A stretch of 64,000 bases of DNA from Vanilla planifolia (lineage: Eukaryota; Streptophyta; Magnoliopsida; Asparagales; Orchidaceae), in NCBI GenBank assembly GCA_023846275.1, contig JAIUJO010000231.1, forward strand, positions 433,001-497,000. The letters run 5' to 3'. Every line of letters starts with the position of its first letter. Position 1 is the stretch's first letter. Shown in pieces: positions 1-12,479 of the stretch. A program made the position numbers and the translations under genes. Under the pieces are notes generated by a model. The model was not told the DNA's origin. It was given only the letters and a program-made list of their open reading frames with translations, and ran no database searches.

Positions 1-199
1 GGTTCATATAGTCTTCTGATGTGTACACAACACAACAATGTTAAAGATCATTATCACTAGATGTCACCTGGATAGTAACCACCAGTTAATAGTGATTGAC
101 AATCTCAAGCTTGATCCAATTCTCTCATAATACTACAATTCCCCTAGATAGCCTAGTCAAAGGTTGAGCATACTGATTACAATTTCTACCCAAAAGATG

Positions 200-335
200 A
201 TCCACCTCTAGCTAATTAATGGCGTCTAGAGAAGCTTCCAAAAGTACAATTGTGAAGACCTTGTTCTCCTTTAACAATATCCATGAGTAGCCACATGTTT
301 TAGCTACTCTAATCCCACAGATGTTCCACACTACA
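200..335 (-). pseudogene. LINE ORF2 endonuclease N-terminus (copy A)
   Basis: The minus strand of 291-331 translates to VWNICGIRVAK, the degenerate form of the WNxRG start of an APE-type LINE endonuclease. It is followed by a KENKVFTI stretch in the place where the family has a 'conclude that this is the nick-making partner' strand ending in a catalytic E. The same segment occurs in copies B (MWNI.GIKEAK) and C (VWNI.VIRVAK), and their shared pattern makes the assignment secure. In the family this domain nicks the target DNA to prime reverse transcription. Only the N-terminal part lies in the window. Confidence 0.65.
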
Positions 336-2640
336 AATAAGATCATAATTTATTAACAAAATAACATTGTAATTGGGCATAATGGCTTCCTTTGATGCAC
401 ACCCTATCCATCAAAAATTAGCATTTTAGAACCATAATAGCAAGTAGCACAATGATAATTCATGAAATTGATTACATAATTTCGATAAAGAAAGCTTTCT
501 TAAACAAAGTTCCTAAATTTGACTGTTAATAAAACAATAATCCAACATACAAGGTGTACCATCTTTGCCAAAAAAAACAACAAATGACCTTCCTCACTAT
601 AATGGTAACCAAGTAGTACATTGAAAACAATAGCCACCCACAACTATAGTGTAATACCACTACATATAGAGTAATTATACAACAAGATTGCACCAAAAAG
701 ACATGTTGGAGTGCCCAATTTTATCTTTTTTAGGAATGTAACTTTAACACATGAAATTATTTCTACCATATTTACTTTAATTTTCTACACCCATCCAAGA
801 ATCTAATAACATAGTGATCCAAATTCTCACCTTGAATAGAACTTGAATTCCTACCCTCAGCTATTTAATAACATGTCAGAAAGTAATTTACTTCCCTTCT
901 TGCATAGTAGTAAGTCCAACTAGAGAAAAAGAGAGTTGCAAACACAACCTTTCATGCATAGATTTCTACATAAATTGTAGGTCACGCTTTGTAATAAATA
1001 CAAATTTAGCAATAACTTTATGCACATAAGAGATGACCTGCACTCGTCACTTAGTTCTAAAAACTACTTGATATGCAACCTCAACATCTTTACTAAATTT
1101 TTTTAGTAGTTCTACCACATTTCAATTTAGAGTCGTTTATCTTTACAGTAATTATTCTAGGTTGGAAACAACTAATGTTGAGAAAACAAAAGAATCATGA
1201 CTAAAACTGTACTCCTTATAACTATCAAACATGAAAAGTTATTTCCAGCAACTATTTCAACATAGTTTGATGTGCTCCTCCCCAACAAATGTCTTTCCAC
1301 ACTCTTTAGGTAAAATTCTCATAAGAAAGATTTTGTTATCACCATTTTAATTGAGTTCCAATTCTTTGGAGCTAAGAAAGGACTCCATACATCATTCATC
1401 CTAATCCTCCTAATAACATCCTCTTCAACCATACTATGTTAAACATCAATCTAGATTGAGAAAAAAACTCTCATCCTTCTAAACATTCTCACATAATTCA
1501 TCAAAGACCTCCATTTGATGTGTCTCTCAAAGCTAGAAAACCATAGCTTCTATTTGACACTTGTTATAACAAACTAATATACAAATGCCTTTCAGCACAT
1601 AAGGAAAAGGGGAACTAGCTCACCTAAACCTAAAGTTGCCTTATCTTCGAACAGCTAACCATATTATTTATGCCATGAGTAAGTGCAACACAATATCATG
1701 TATAATAATTCTTCCAATAACATGTTTTTCATGGCTCCTAAAGCTTGTAACTATTGTTGCAATACCAGGACTTATTACAATAGCATATGTAATTGTAACA
1801 TGGCATGCAAGGTGACCTTTCGTCAAGAATTATTTTTCAAAGTACCTTGAGATTCATAGTAGCTTATAGTTTCTCAAATGACCCTCCACTAAGTGCAACA
1901 CAAAGAATTTCACTTCCACTTTTTGGCTTATATGAATCATGCTTTAACTCCATGCAAAAGAAATATTTCTTAAAGTGTTAATAACCATAGCTAACACAAA
2001 AGTTATCTTACTTTCCCCTTTCCATAGCTATAGCCATAATTTAACCTAGCCTTATCTTTAGCAGAAGGATCCGACTCCCAATATCTTTTTTATTTTCATT
2101 ATCATAAAAAATTTCATTCCATGATACCTTTGCCATTTTCATGGACTCCAGAAGAAAACAAAGTGTTGGATAGATTTGAAAAGCTTGAAAGTGTCACTTG
2201 CCTATATATTTTTACACCTAACTATCTGAAGAATTGATAGGTCCTTCCCTTACTCCTTTGCTAATTGATTTGTTATGCTTTTTATTAATAATAGGTTAAT
2301 CGTCTCCTTGAATTTTCTACTTTGCCACATAATCATCCTTGATAGTACCTCCATAATGCCTACCTTGTTTAATGTAGGACCTACCCCTTTACAATACTTG
2401 TAGCATTTTTTTCTTGTTTTTATTACATTTTAGCCTCTTGCTTACTCATATCATTTCTTATTTTTTCCTTCCACTACTATGTTGCTATGATCAACCACTT
2501 TTCCCTTGGTTGGTCTACCAACCATGGTCTAAATCTTTATCGCATTTCATAATTTCTTATGTCTCTAATTACTTTGAAAAAGATCCCTATGCTATCTTTT
2601 TTGGGTCCTACATCTAGAGGATAAGAGCTCTCAATTATGT
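336..2640 (-). other. LINE copy A segment between knuckle and endonuclease
   Basis: About 2.3 kb lies between the ORF1 knuckle and the endonuclease start. It is collinear with the matching parts of copies B and C; for example the stretch around 2,140-2,340 resembles 9,060-9,240. I recognise no domain. The equivalent part of copy C contains repeated protein modules, so this may be the C-terminal part of a long ORF1 or an extra ORF. No intact frame remains. Confidence 0.5.
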
Positions 2641-4110
2641 AGTAGTAGTGAGTACTAGCACACTAAGTGTACATGATCCAGAAGCAAGCCCTAGCTTTCT
2701 ACACATGAAGCAAGTAGTGGGTAGTCCCTCAGATTTAAACTACTAAAAAAACTAACCCAAGCATCCATTAATCTGCATTTTTATTCTTTGAAAAATTTGA
2801 AAGGTCCATTCTAAAAGAAACCTTGGCAAAGGATGACCTCTGTATGTCTCTCGTCTAGTTGTTAATCTAAATAAGTTCCTATATAACTTTGGTAATGTAA
2901 AATATATTATCCGTGTCTTAAAACATAAGTGGGAGCACCAAAAACTTAGTCCAAAGTGGAGCACACATGATTGCTAAAGAATTGGGTTTAAATTTAGGTG
3001 TCCACATATCCAACCTCAATGCTAAATTAGTTACCCATCATAACCTCAACAAATAAACGTAATCTATATCTATAGCCAAATCAAAGTGGGATAGAAAAGC
3101 CAAATGATCATGTCCAGTATTTCAAATTCTCTCAAATGGCGCCATCAACATTGGAATGTTCTGGCCATCCATTGAAATGAGGAACAACCTTCATACACTA
3201 CTCATAAGGTCAAACTAGTGATAATGAATTCATCATTCACATGCCTCACTCAACAGATATATTTCATCATTAATTATGAACGAGGTGACGTTTGGCATCA
3301 CCATCTTCACATATAAATTGGTTGGTTTATCCGAGTCATTAATGGAGGGACCTTCCATCAGAGTAGTATTAATAATGCTTATTCACCCTTTTGTAAGTGC
3401 ATCCTTAAAGCTAACCTTAATCTTGCAATGTGACGTTTTTGTTATTCTAACAAATTTCTTCCCCAACCACTGTAGCATTTTTGCAAGCACATTGAACATG
3501 ATCACAAAAATCACCTCATTATCATCTTTAAGGTGGAGACACCTCTCTTATAAAGTAATACGATGTTTATTATGTTCATTCAAATCCAATTCACTATCTA
3601 ATTTGTTTAGTTTTTCCTCTCTTGATAGTGTCCTTGATTCCTAGCATAATTCTATTATTAATGCACCATACAACCCATGAAGCAGTACCCTCATTTTCCT
3701 CGAACAATTTCTTATCACAAGAAGCCTTATCTACCTTTGAGTTTACAGTTAATGCCATTACATTTTTCCCTACACTTCCTAGACTTCCACTATCAATGTT
3801 CATTGAAGGTTAAACCACTAGGACAATCCCATAATCTGCAATATTCACACTAGAATTATTAGGCTCAAAAGTGTCACTGATAGGATTTTTATCATCATCG
3901 CATGTCATTCATTATGTGGATTATTACAGTAAGCTATCTTTTCATTGTTTCACAACTTTACAAACTTTCTTCCTCCCATGGATTGTTACAGCTCATTGTC
4001 GACTCAAAGGATTGTCAATTCTAGGTCCAATTAGAATTCAACAAAACTAAAATGAAAGACTGAGATGCCAAAACTCACCTCCTAGTTAGTTGCCAAAGTT
4101 GATTAGAACC
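2640..4110 (-). pseudogene. LINE ORF1 (gag-like, CCHC) pseudogene, copy A
   Basis: The minus strand at 2,668-2,712 reads CFMCRKLGLASGSCT, a CX2CX4HX4C zinc knuckle whose histidine has become leucine. The open segment at 2,752-2,964 (ending ..LEWTFQIFQRI) lines up with copy B at 9,700-9,872 (..FEWTFKNYLVRIW) and resembles the region before the knuckle in plant LINE ORF1 proteins with a DUF4283-type domain, which bind element RNA. The start is inferred from copy B, where an ATG sits at 10,614; here the matching triplet near 4,093 is TTG. Frames are broken throughout. Confidence 0.7.
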
Positions 4111-4186
4111 TAATTTTGTCAACACTTCTCCCTTACCCCCTAGTTCTACCACCACCTATTACCCACTGAGCTCCTCAAACCTTCCA

Positions 4187-4646
4187 TCAGCGATGATGAT
4201 GTCCACCCAACCCCACATCACTGTCAACTAGTCCATAATAAGGGTTCTTAGGAAGTATTTGTGTTCCTTGATAAAGCATTGGTAGAATATTACATACTCT
4301 CCTTAACGAGGTCCAAATATAAAATTTATAAAAAGAGAAAGTTGAAGTGGTTTGGGAAGGGGCCTTCCCTAGACTCAAAAAAAATAAACAAACATGCATG
4401 ATGAGTGACATAATCTAGACCACTCTTTGCTTGATTGTTTATGTGGGATATCTTTAGGGACTTCATACCATGAAAATATACAATAGAACTATGATAGGAA
4501 CTTATTTTCTCTATGTACAAAAGCAACATGTTCACTATAGCAATGATCCCAGTAGACTCTGATTTAGTGACCATAATCTCCACAATAGGAAGTAATGATC
4601 TAAGAAGTTCCATTTCTTTAAGAATAGTAATAGTCTCCATTACCAA
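4187..4646 (-). pseudogene. LINE ORF2 C-terminal RNase H domain (copy B)
   Basis: The minus-strand translation from 4,646 begins METITILKEMELLRSLLP and continues to a KSESTGIIAIVN stretch. This parallels copy C (METIAFLDAMEVPRKLLPN, then KSSSTVAITNASKLLG). The pattern matches the C-terminal half of plant LINE RNase H domains: an AE..A...G...A helix, then a strand with the conserved (S)D(S) before the next helix. In both copies the D is not visible, so activity would be lost even if the frame were open. The family role is removing the RNA template strand. Position at the 3' end of ORF2 fits. Confidence 0.65.
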
Positions 4647-5029
4647 AGCTAACCTAAAACATATATTTTTTCTATAATAGAAGAAGCTCTGCCCATGTCA
4701 TCCTATATAAAAATAATGATTCTAGCATTAAAATAATCATGTAAATTTGTGTCATAGTTGAAGTTAATCCAACATATTGAAGAAGTCCAAAAAAAGGTAA
4801 TAAGTAGCCCCTTATGCTTATTAGAGCTTCCATTAAACTTGATTAGCGAGCTAAAGAAAGTAATAATAGAAATTCAAATGTTTCGTTGAAGTGTAGTTAA
4901 ATTGAGTACCTTGTCTACATGTGCCTAATGATTTTGATTAAGCCAATGATGTAATAAATACAAAATAGAAAAACGGCTATTTGAGAAGCTTTGGCCACCC
5001 ACACAATCATACACAACAAATGAAGAAGC

Positions 5030-6180
5030 TCAAAAATTAAATTGATGTTCCTATAGTTAAGATGGTGCTTAATAAGCCATGAGAGATACTCGAACACATT
5101 GGCAAATATGTAAGGCTAGAGTGAACAACATTTTTTAAGAGCCCTACTTGCTTCAATCCACTACAAAAAATATCATTAAACATAATCCAAAATCTTGGTG
5201 TCATGATACAATGCTCAATCGAATCACACCAAATAGTAGGGAATAAAAAATGCTTTACCTTATCTAGCACAATTTTCTAGTTTATCTTGTCATAAGCTTG
5301 GTTCATTTCTAACTTTATCTCTATCAAATCATATTTGAAAGTAGAATGGTGGAAATGGGTAGCCACATCCTGTGCCAAAAAGATATTATTAGATATAACA
5401 TAAACTAGCACAATAGAAACATGTTCCTTTGTAATGATATCTAGAAGCACCACCTTTAATCTAACTACATAAATTTTGGTCACTACTTTGTAAGTCATAT
5501 TTCATAGTCAAATTAGCTTAAATTGCTTAAGTTTGGAAGCTCTTTGAGTTATAGGAAGGAGAATGAATAGTGTGTCTTTCCAATGTTTAGGCATAAAACT
5601 ATCATTAAAGAAATATTTCATTATTGTGATAATGTTCACTTGTGTGAGATTGCAATAACCTTGCAAGCAAAGATGCCATCCACAGTATGGGTTTTATTTG
5701 TTTTGATGCACACTATTGCGATTCTGATCTCATATCACTAACTGGAGCCATAAGTGTGGTCGCTTGTTCACTTTCAATAATTCTCAAAGAATGGAAGGGT
5801 AGAGGAGGCAAATGCTACACATTGCTACACCATTTCTTGTTGACAATGGCTTAAAAATGACTTTTATCTCAGCTAAGGAGGTCACAAATTTCCTTATATC
5901 ATTTTTAAGCTAGTGGATATGATTTTTCCTATAAGTAGTAGTCACCACATAGAGAAAATGCATGAGGTGGCTTAGTTATGCTTGGTATGCTGCCACCAGC
6001 ATGCTTTTTCCAAAGCCATGGTAGTGTGATTGGCAACAATAATTTGTGCCAAGAGATAATGTTCTAGCTCAGTTAAGTCATTTGTAGTTTCCTTAAGGTG
6101 ATGCTATTGGATTATTGAGGATGTTACCATGTTCAATTACACTCTATTTCTTTAGTGTTGTTAAAGCTTAGTTAAATTTG
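5030..6180 (-). pseudogene. LINE ORF2 reverse transcriptase (copy B), palm truncated
   Basis: Motifs appear in family order on the minus strand: a W..R/EGD-like linker region near 5,950-6,110; YKVVTKIYVVRLK (RT1) and ISNNIFLAQDVATHF (RT2) at ~5,360-5,498; KLEMNQAYDKIN (RT3, motif A) near 5,280; then WCDSIEHCIMTPRFWIMFN (RT4) at ~5,160-5,230. A decayed version of the GDPLSPYLF motif follows near 5,090. The F/YxDD box that should come next is absent, because the alignment to copy C skips from here to ~11,500. Copies C and B share each of these blocks. The protein would have been the polymerase for target-primed reverse transcription; it is now broken by stops and deletion. Confidence 0.88.
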
Positions 6181-6239
6181 TAGATAAATTGTCTTTATAG
6201 TTTCCTCTAACAGTTCTTTTTTAGGCTACATTCACCACC

Positions 6240-6990
6240 TTACTTCATTGAGGAAAGAATAACTAGATATTTTAAAATGGGTTCCTCTTTCAGTTTTGTC
6301 GAATAATGATTGTCTAAAATATATAAGTAATGGGTAGTGGTTCGAGTCAATCTGAGAAAGATGAGTAACTCTGATACTAAAAGGGCTTGTGCATAGTTAA
6401 TAATTAGGAAAATTCTATTAAAACTTTCACAAACCTTGACATTCCCCTTGTTGTTTTTATACAAAGTAAACTGATTCCCAATGAAACCCACGTTAGTTAG
6501 ATTGAAATCATAAATAAAGCTGTATAACCCATGCTGTGCCTAGTTGCTACTAAATATGTGTCCAACTTTTTTGTTCTGACTATGAATGTGAAGAATTGAA
6601 GTGCCTTATAACAAGTAATGGTCCACCAAGATTTGTAGTATCAATGATTTGATCCCCTGTTTATTGGTGGTCTTGTATTGTACTGATGCATACGTAGCAC
6701 AATACTACAAGGTCTCACCTAGATAGTAACCATCTGTGAGGAGCAATTCACATTCTCAAGCTTGGCCCAATTTCTCCATAATATTGTAATGCTCCTAGAT
6801 AACCTAGTCAAGGATCAAACTAAATTATTCCAATTTCTTCCCAAAAGTCAATCTACCTCATGCTTAATAAAGGTCTCTACACAATTTCAAATAGAGCAAC
6901 AATGAAGACCTTATTTCCTCTTACAAAACTTTGCAAGTAGCAATAAGATTTTGCTTCTTTAATCCCCTAGATATTCCACATTAATAATGA
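6240..6990 (-). pseudogene. LINE ORF2 APE-type endonuclease (copy B)
   Basis: The N-terminus (MWNI.GIKEAK, then RGNKVFIVALFE) lies at ~6,900-6,990. The C-terminus is the open stretch at 6,240-6,491, where MGFIGNQFTLYKNNKGN and a later LRLTRTTTHYLYIL match the typical G.QFTW.N.R.G and L.R..SDH.P.L strings of plant LINE endonucleases. The SDH catalytic triplet has decayed to TTH. The span of ~750 bases, or ~250 residues, is the usual size of this domain. It directly precedes the RT, as expected. The internal part is frameshifted. Confidence 0.8.
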
Positions 6991-9539
6991 AATCATAGAA
7001 AAACTCATACCCTTAGGCATACTTATTCCCAGTATTGCACACCCTAACCATGCCAAATCTTCATTTTCTTGACACAATGATTTGACAACATCATGAAGAA
7101 TTAAGATGATTCATGAAATTGATCACCTAATTTAAATACAATAAGCTTTCCTAACCTAAGCTCTTGAAGTTCATTATCAATAAGTCTTTAGCCTAGCTAA
7201 CTTTGTGCAACCCCCTATGTAAAATAAGCACAACATATGACCATTCCATGACATAATTGATGAAGTAAAACATTGAAAACCATCTGATGTAGTAGCCACC
7301 CATACCCACAATTGAATAATGCAACATCTAGGTCATCATTATAATTAGATTACGACTATATAGCATGCTAGAGAGGCCAACATTGTATTTATTAAGAATT
7401 TACCTATAACTTTTGAATAACTTATTTGTGCCCACATCTACATTACTTTCGTAGCTACAACTATCCCTGTATCTTATTACAAAGCATTCCAAATCCACAA
7501 CTAAAAGAGATGTTAAATTTTAGTGTCCAATCATGTTGTATCATTTTAAGAAGCACTTTACTTCCCACCTTGCATAATAGTGAGTCTAAAAGGAACAAAT
7601 GAGAGTTGTTAACACAATAGTGATGACTACCTCTAACTCACTTAGCTTCTGGACACAACTTTTCACAGCTTGACTACCCTAGAGCCAATAGGTCACCCTT
7701 TACAAATACATAAATCATTTTCTACAATTAGGAGATTAGGTATGCTTGCCACTACCCCATTTCTTAATAATACTTCATTTGCAACCCCCTTGATCATCAC
7801 AAAATTTTTTTTTACTACCATTACATATTGCAATCCAAAGTGGTTGATTTAGACATTTCTAATTCAAGATGCACAATAATAGATGTTGTGATAACAAAGG
7901 CACATATGATTGAAACTGTCTACCTATAATAGCTAAACAAATAAAGCAACATCTTGCCAACAATAGATTCCACATACTATGATGACCTTCTACTCAACGA
8001 ATCTCCTTTCATAATCTACAAATCATATTATAGCAGACAAGATTAATCTGTCACCATTTTGCGTGACTACCAAATGGTTGAGACGAAGAAATGAATCTAA
8101 AAATAGCCCTAATTAATGCAAATCCTTGTGATAACATACTCAATAGACTTAATTAGATAACCATGAGGCCAAGTTGAGTAAAAGCTTCACACCATTATAA
8201 AGATTCTGACATATTTCAAAGTGAAACACATGAAGCTATTTCTCAGAGCTATCGAACAATAACTTTCAGTTGTTACTTGATGTGGTGGATTGAAACAAAA
8301 AAAGCTCCTTTGAAGTATAATAAACATTTTAATGACATGTTTTTTATGGCTTTTAAAGCATTTTGGAGTTTTTATTATACTAGAAGTAATTATAATAGTC
8401 TATATAATACTAGTACCAAGTTGATTGAGATATCCTTAGCAACTATGATGAACACATACCATAAAATAAAAATTGGCTTATAGTTCCTCAAACCATCTTT
8501 CATATAGTATGGCCCCAAGAATAAAACATCCTCTTTATTGCTTGTCTAAAACCTACCACTACTAAAAATGATAATGAAATTTGTAAAGAAATTGATAATG
8601 ATAGGTAGTTCACAATCAATCTTGCCTACCCCCTTCTTGTAGCTATAGCCACCGTTGTCCCTAGCATGATCCTCAACCAGCAAAATAGCCCAAATGCAAG
8701 TAATCAAATATCTATGGAATCCATGACATGCAAGCTTCATGCATTCAATGCTACAATGCAAATGGAGTCTTTTCTTATATAACCTGAACATATTATCCTT
8801 TATTCACATCAAGATAAAACCATAAGCAACCAAAAAAATACTTTAAAAGAAATCCCAACAATAGCATAACCATATGGTCACTTGTTGAATTTCATGGAGC
8901 AGTGAAGCCACTACTTAATGCTTTACTTTGTCTTACATACACATATCCTGTAATCATCATTTCGTTTTTGATTTTCCAAATTACTAACTAGTTCTGCCTC
9001 CTTTTATTCATTTTTTTTCATTAAGTTAACAAAAAGTATCCCACAATACCTTTGCCTTTTTCTTAGATTTCAAGGGGGACCACTGTAATTGATGGACTAA
9101 AATTGAAAGAGAAATCAACTTGCTTCTCCAAATTTTATGATTAATTATGTGAAGAATCAATGGGACCTTCCTTCACTCCCCAGTTGCTTCATGGATTATG
9201 TTTTTAATTAGCAATATCTTGAGCATCTCCTTAATTTTTCTTTTTTGGTACCCATTTGGTTCCAAAAGTACCTACACTATGTCTAAATTTCTTAGTGTGG
9301 GATCTATCCCATCGCATTACTTGCATAATATCTTCACATTTGTGAAGTTATCCAACATCCCACTTTTTTTTATCTTTAATGTTATAGTCCTCCTCTACTA
9401 TGTTGTTATAATTAATCTCCTTTTCCTTAGTTGGATTACCACCCAAGGTCCAAGTGCTTGTGTCTTCTCATCATGATCCTCTATACTCACTTCTTCAAAA
9501 ATAAGCCTCTACATTTTTAACTTGATGAGGTCTTGTACT
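6991..9539 (-). other. LINE copy B segment between knuckle and endonuclease
   Basis: This ~2.5-kb stretch is shared in order with copies A and C but carries no domain I recognise. It is longer than the usual gap between a plant LINE ORF1 knuckle and ORF2. Short open stretches (for example 8,546-8,791 minus) are not conserved enough between copies to be called genes by eye. Confidence 0.45.
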
Positions 9540-10614
9540 TCAAAGACAAAAACTCTTAATTGTTGTAGCAGTGAGTATCAATTCACTATGTTTACAAGAT
9601 CTAGAAGCATGTCTAACCTTGCCACACATGAAACAAATAGTAGGTAATATGTAATTCACAAACCACTTAAATGACTTAATCAAGGGTACATTAATCCATA
9701 TTCTAACTAAATAGTTTTTAAAGGTCCATTCAAATACACAGCATGGCAAAAAAATGACCTTTGCTTGTCTACGATACAGCCATTGATTTAAATAGAATAC
9801 TCTATGGCATTGGCAATGTATAATATATTCTCTATTTCTTAGTGCTAAAAAAAAGAATTTAGATTGGAGCACACATAATCACTAAAGCACTAGGTTTAAA
9901 TTTAGGTGTCCATGTGCCTAACCCTAATATAACATTAGCAACCTACTATTGTCCTCCCAAAAACACATAATCTCTACCTATAGGCTAATATAATATCTCC
10001 ATGTACACCTCATGTTAACTATATAAATCACCCACATTAGCATCTTTGAAACAAAAAGACTTCTCCTACTAGTGGATACATAATTCAATATGTTCATTCA
10101 AACAAACTTCACTATTCACTGAGTTTAGTTTTTCCTGCTCTCATCATTCCATAATTCCCTATGTAATCTTTTTGTTAATGTACCATATAACACTACAAAA
10201 AGCTCCCTCATCATCCTCATACTTTTTCTCATCATAATAAGTCTCATCTAACTATGACGCTTTCATTAATGGCACTATATTCTTTCTTAATGTTCCCTAA
10301 ATTCTACGACCAATGTTCGATGCAGCTCGAATTGTAAGACAATCATAGAATTTATAATGTTCACCCTGGTGCATTTTTGTACTGAGGCATCACTAATTGG
10401 CTTTTAAACATCAACACTAGCCCCTCGATGATTAGAATAATTGTGTCAAGCTTCCCTTTGCCTTTTTTGCAATCTTATAGGATTTAATTCCCACAATTGA
10501 TAACCACACCTCCCCACATAATTAGAGGATTATGAATTTTATGTCCATTGTAGATTTCTTTGAAAATAGAACAAAACACCATGTTGCCTGAACATACCTT
10601 CTAGTGAGTTGCCA
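9540..10614 (-). pseudogene. LINE ORF1 (gag-like) pseudogene with intact CCHC knuckle, copy B
   Basis: The open segment 9,540-9,872 encodes CFMCGKVRHASRSC at 9,594-9,635, a complete CX2CX4HX4C knuckle. It is preceded by VRIWINVPLIKSFKWFVNY, which matches the '.ARI.VE.D..KPLP..I' string leading into the knuckle of plant LINE ORF1 (DUF4283 family), an RNA-binding protein of the retrotransposition particle. The start is placed at an ATG on the minus strand at 10,614, just after the RNase H of copy C; the matching spot in copy A is TTG. The ~250 codons between the start and the open segment are interrupted by stops. This is the best preserved of the three knuckles. Confidence 0.78.
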
Positions 10615-10807
10615 TCTTTAGTTAGAACCAAATTTTGCCAAAGCTCCAGTTCCAGCATCTCCATTCACTATAGTTCTCCCTTACTTCCATCACTAATGAT
10701 GCCTTGCACCCATCTATACATCACCACTTGCCAATTCATAAGTCTCCAACATCTCTTCCAACCATTGCAAAACTCTTTGGTTTCCTTGATAAATTAATGG
10801 TCAAAGC

Positions 10808-11180
10808 CTACAACATGCTCTCCTTACAAAGGCTCATACATGAAATTAAAAAAATAAAAAGACAAAAATGAAGTAGTTTTGGAAGAGGGTATTCCCCAAT
10901 CCCATCAAAATCATACAAAAGAGCATGATTCATAGCTTTATAGATAATAGAATTTCCTTGATGCAATACATGGGAAAGTTTGAAGGATAGCATACCTTCA
11001 CAAACTTAATAGCACTTTTATAAGTTCTCCTACATGAAGTAGACCCAAGTAATTTGCTTGCATTAGTAATAGCTACTGTAGAGCTTGATTTGATCTTTGC
11101 TACATCAATATTAGGAAGTAGTTTTCTAGGGACCTCCATAGCATCAAGAAAAGCAATAGTTTCCATGGTAGGTGCTGATC
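10808..11180 (-). pseudogene. LINE ORF2 RNase H domain (copy C)
   Basis: From 11,166 the minus strand reads METIAFLDAMEVPRKLLPN, followed by KIKSSSTVAITNASKLLG and, ~40 residues later, HVLHQGNSI.YKAMNHALL. The last string matches the family's C-terminal 'H..REGN..AD.LAN.A', and the first two match the helix-strand-helix before it. One frameshift near 10,960 separates the two parts. The order after the zf-RVT-like tail is as in plant LINEs with an RNase H domain. Confidence 0.7.
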
Positions 11181-11499
11181 TTAAAATCCATATTTTGCTA
11201 ACAACAGTGATCAGTCAACCTAATACATTAAGATAACTATACTAATTCCATTATTATGTTTGTCTTGCATGGCTATGCTGCATATGAGCTTAACACACTC
11301 TATAAGAGGAGTCCAATAAAAGTTTACGAATAGCTTATAAGGGCCACGAGAAGCCCTACTGGATGGGATTGGAGAAGGGTACATGTAGTAATAGTAGCAA
11401 AAGCAAAATGTGTACTCATTTGAAGTACATCAAGACTAAGCACCTTACTCGCATGTGCTTATTAAGTTTTGTTTATCCAAAGATGATAAAGCAACAAAT

Positions 11500-12300
11500 T
11501 TGATTTCTTATGATACCCTTGCGACTTGAATATTAACGATCATTTAGTTAGTAGCACATTTAAAGATTTTAAAACCATGCTTTTAGTTCCTCTGATAGTG
11601 AGCTTGGTAATTATGAATTTGCTTGTCGAAAATTCCTTAGCCTAATGATATTTCCAAAAGCAATGCATCACATCCTCTTCTACTATGCAATCCCATGGAC
11701 AAAACACCTACATCTCAATGCCTCTTGAACACTTTTACGAATGAGTGGGAAGTTTCAATTTCCAAACACACTCACCCAATGTTGTTGATTTAATTTCCAA
11801 ACCCATGTAGCATCCTCTGTTACGAAATTATGGTAGATGTACATGTTGCTTTAAAAAATTTTTATTCTAGAATCATGTCATCATCTTGATTAAAATACAA
11901 TACATCTCTGTTAATTGATTTGTGTTATGGGGAATGCACAATCGAAAACACCAAAGTAGATGCAAATGGATTTTGTATGTTATCTTAGTCCCATACATTG
12001 TGCTCCTTAACAAGTTCTATAGCTTGAATTAGATCTTCCATGTCCATGTTGATATGGGTAGGTGAAAGAAAATTAGAAATAAAGCCAAATATGTTATCAA
12101 ACAAGAATGAAACTTGCTTTCCATTAGTTATTTTCCAAACTATATTCTCACTTGTCCAAGAGACCACACTACAAAGTAGCTTGCATATATGCAAAGCCCT
12201 ACGTTGGTTATAGAAATTTTTTTTTGTCATACAATACTTGGACTTGAACACATGAACCCATAGATACCTAATGAAGATGTAATCCTCCATCATGAAGTAC
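11500..12300 (-). pseudogene. LINE ORF2 C-terminal connection and zf-RVT-like region (copy C)
   Basis: The open segment 11,985-12,293 encodes LWVHVFKSKYC, then VWKITNGKQVSFLFDNIFG, the typical 'LW..VL..KY ... W.IGNG..I.FW.D.W.G' string after plant LINE RTs, and ends in VWD. Farther on, near 11,640-11,770, VWKLKLPTHS and CPWDCIVEEDVMHCFWKYH follow the zf-RVT pattern (VWKLKLP.K..., CP.C..EED..H.FW.C). This region is deleted from copy B. Frames shift at least twice. Confidence 0.75.
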
Positions 12301-12479
12301 TATTTTAAACTCAATCAATACGAAATTTGAGGACTTTTTTTAAATTTGTGTTGCTACAATAACTATGCCTTTATATCTGAATTAAAAAATCTTCTTCATG
12401 TGTAACTTTTCTACTATCATTTTCTACTCTTATGGTCTATTCCCTTGCTAAACAATACTCTGGATTTGTTAAAATTGAC

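Larger units (their letters stand above)
1..4110 (-). mobile_element. LINE copy A (5' part; runs off the window start)
   Basis: This is the first of three homologous LINE copies in head-to-tail order on the minus strand. Reading from ~4,110 downward it contains an ORF1-like region with a CCHC knuckle relic, a ~2.3-kb segment I cannot assign, and the start of the endonuclease near base 330; the rest lies outside the window. It aligns in order with copies B and C: the stretch at 50-330 resembles 6,700-6,990 and 14,260-14,545. All frames carry stops and frameshifts, so the copy is dead. It joins copy B near 4,110-4,190 with no visible poly(A) tract. Confidence 0.85.
4110..10800 (-). mobile_element. 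LINE copy B, all domain blocks in order but internally deleted
   Basis: On the minus strand this ~6.7-kb copy carries ORF1 with a CCHC knuckle (9,540-10,614), a ~2.5-kb unassigned segment, endonuclease (6,240-6,990), reverse transcriptase (5,030-6,180) and RNase H (4,187-4,646). The order is that of plant L1-type LINEs with RNase H. Compared with copy C it lacks ~1.1 kb: sequence homologous to C runs to the 'SPYLF' region of the RT and then resumes near the end of ORF2, so the catalytic DD motif and the zf-RVT-like region are gone. Stops and frameshifts are frequent. Both ends abut other copies directly. Confidence 0.88.

Noticed and set aside
3276..3644. 122-codon open frame on the plus strand, the longest in the window
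   Set aside because: It lies antisense to the LINE ORF1 relic of copy A, has no recognisable motif and no matching open frame in copies B or C.
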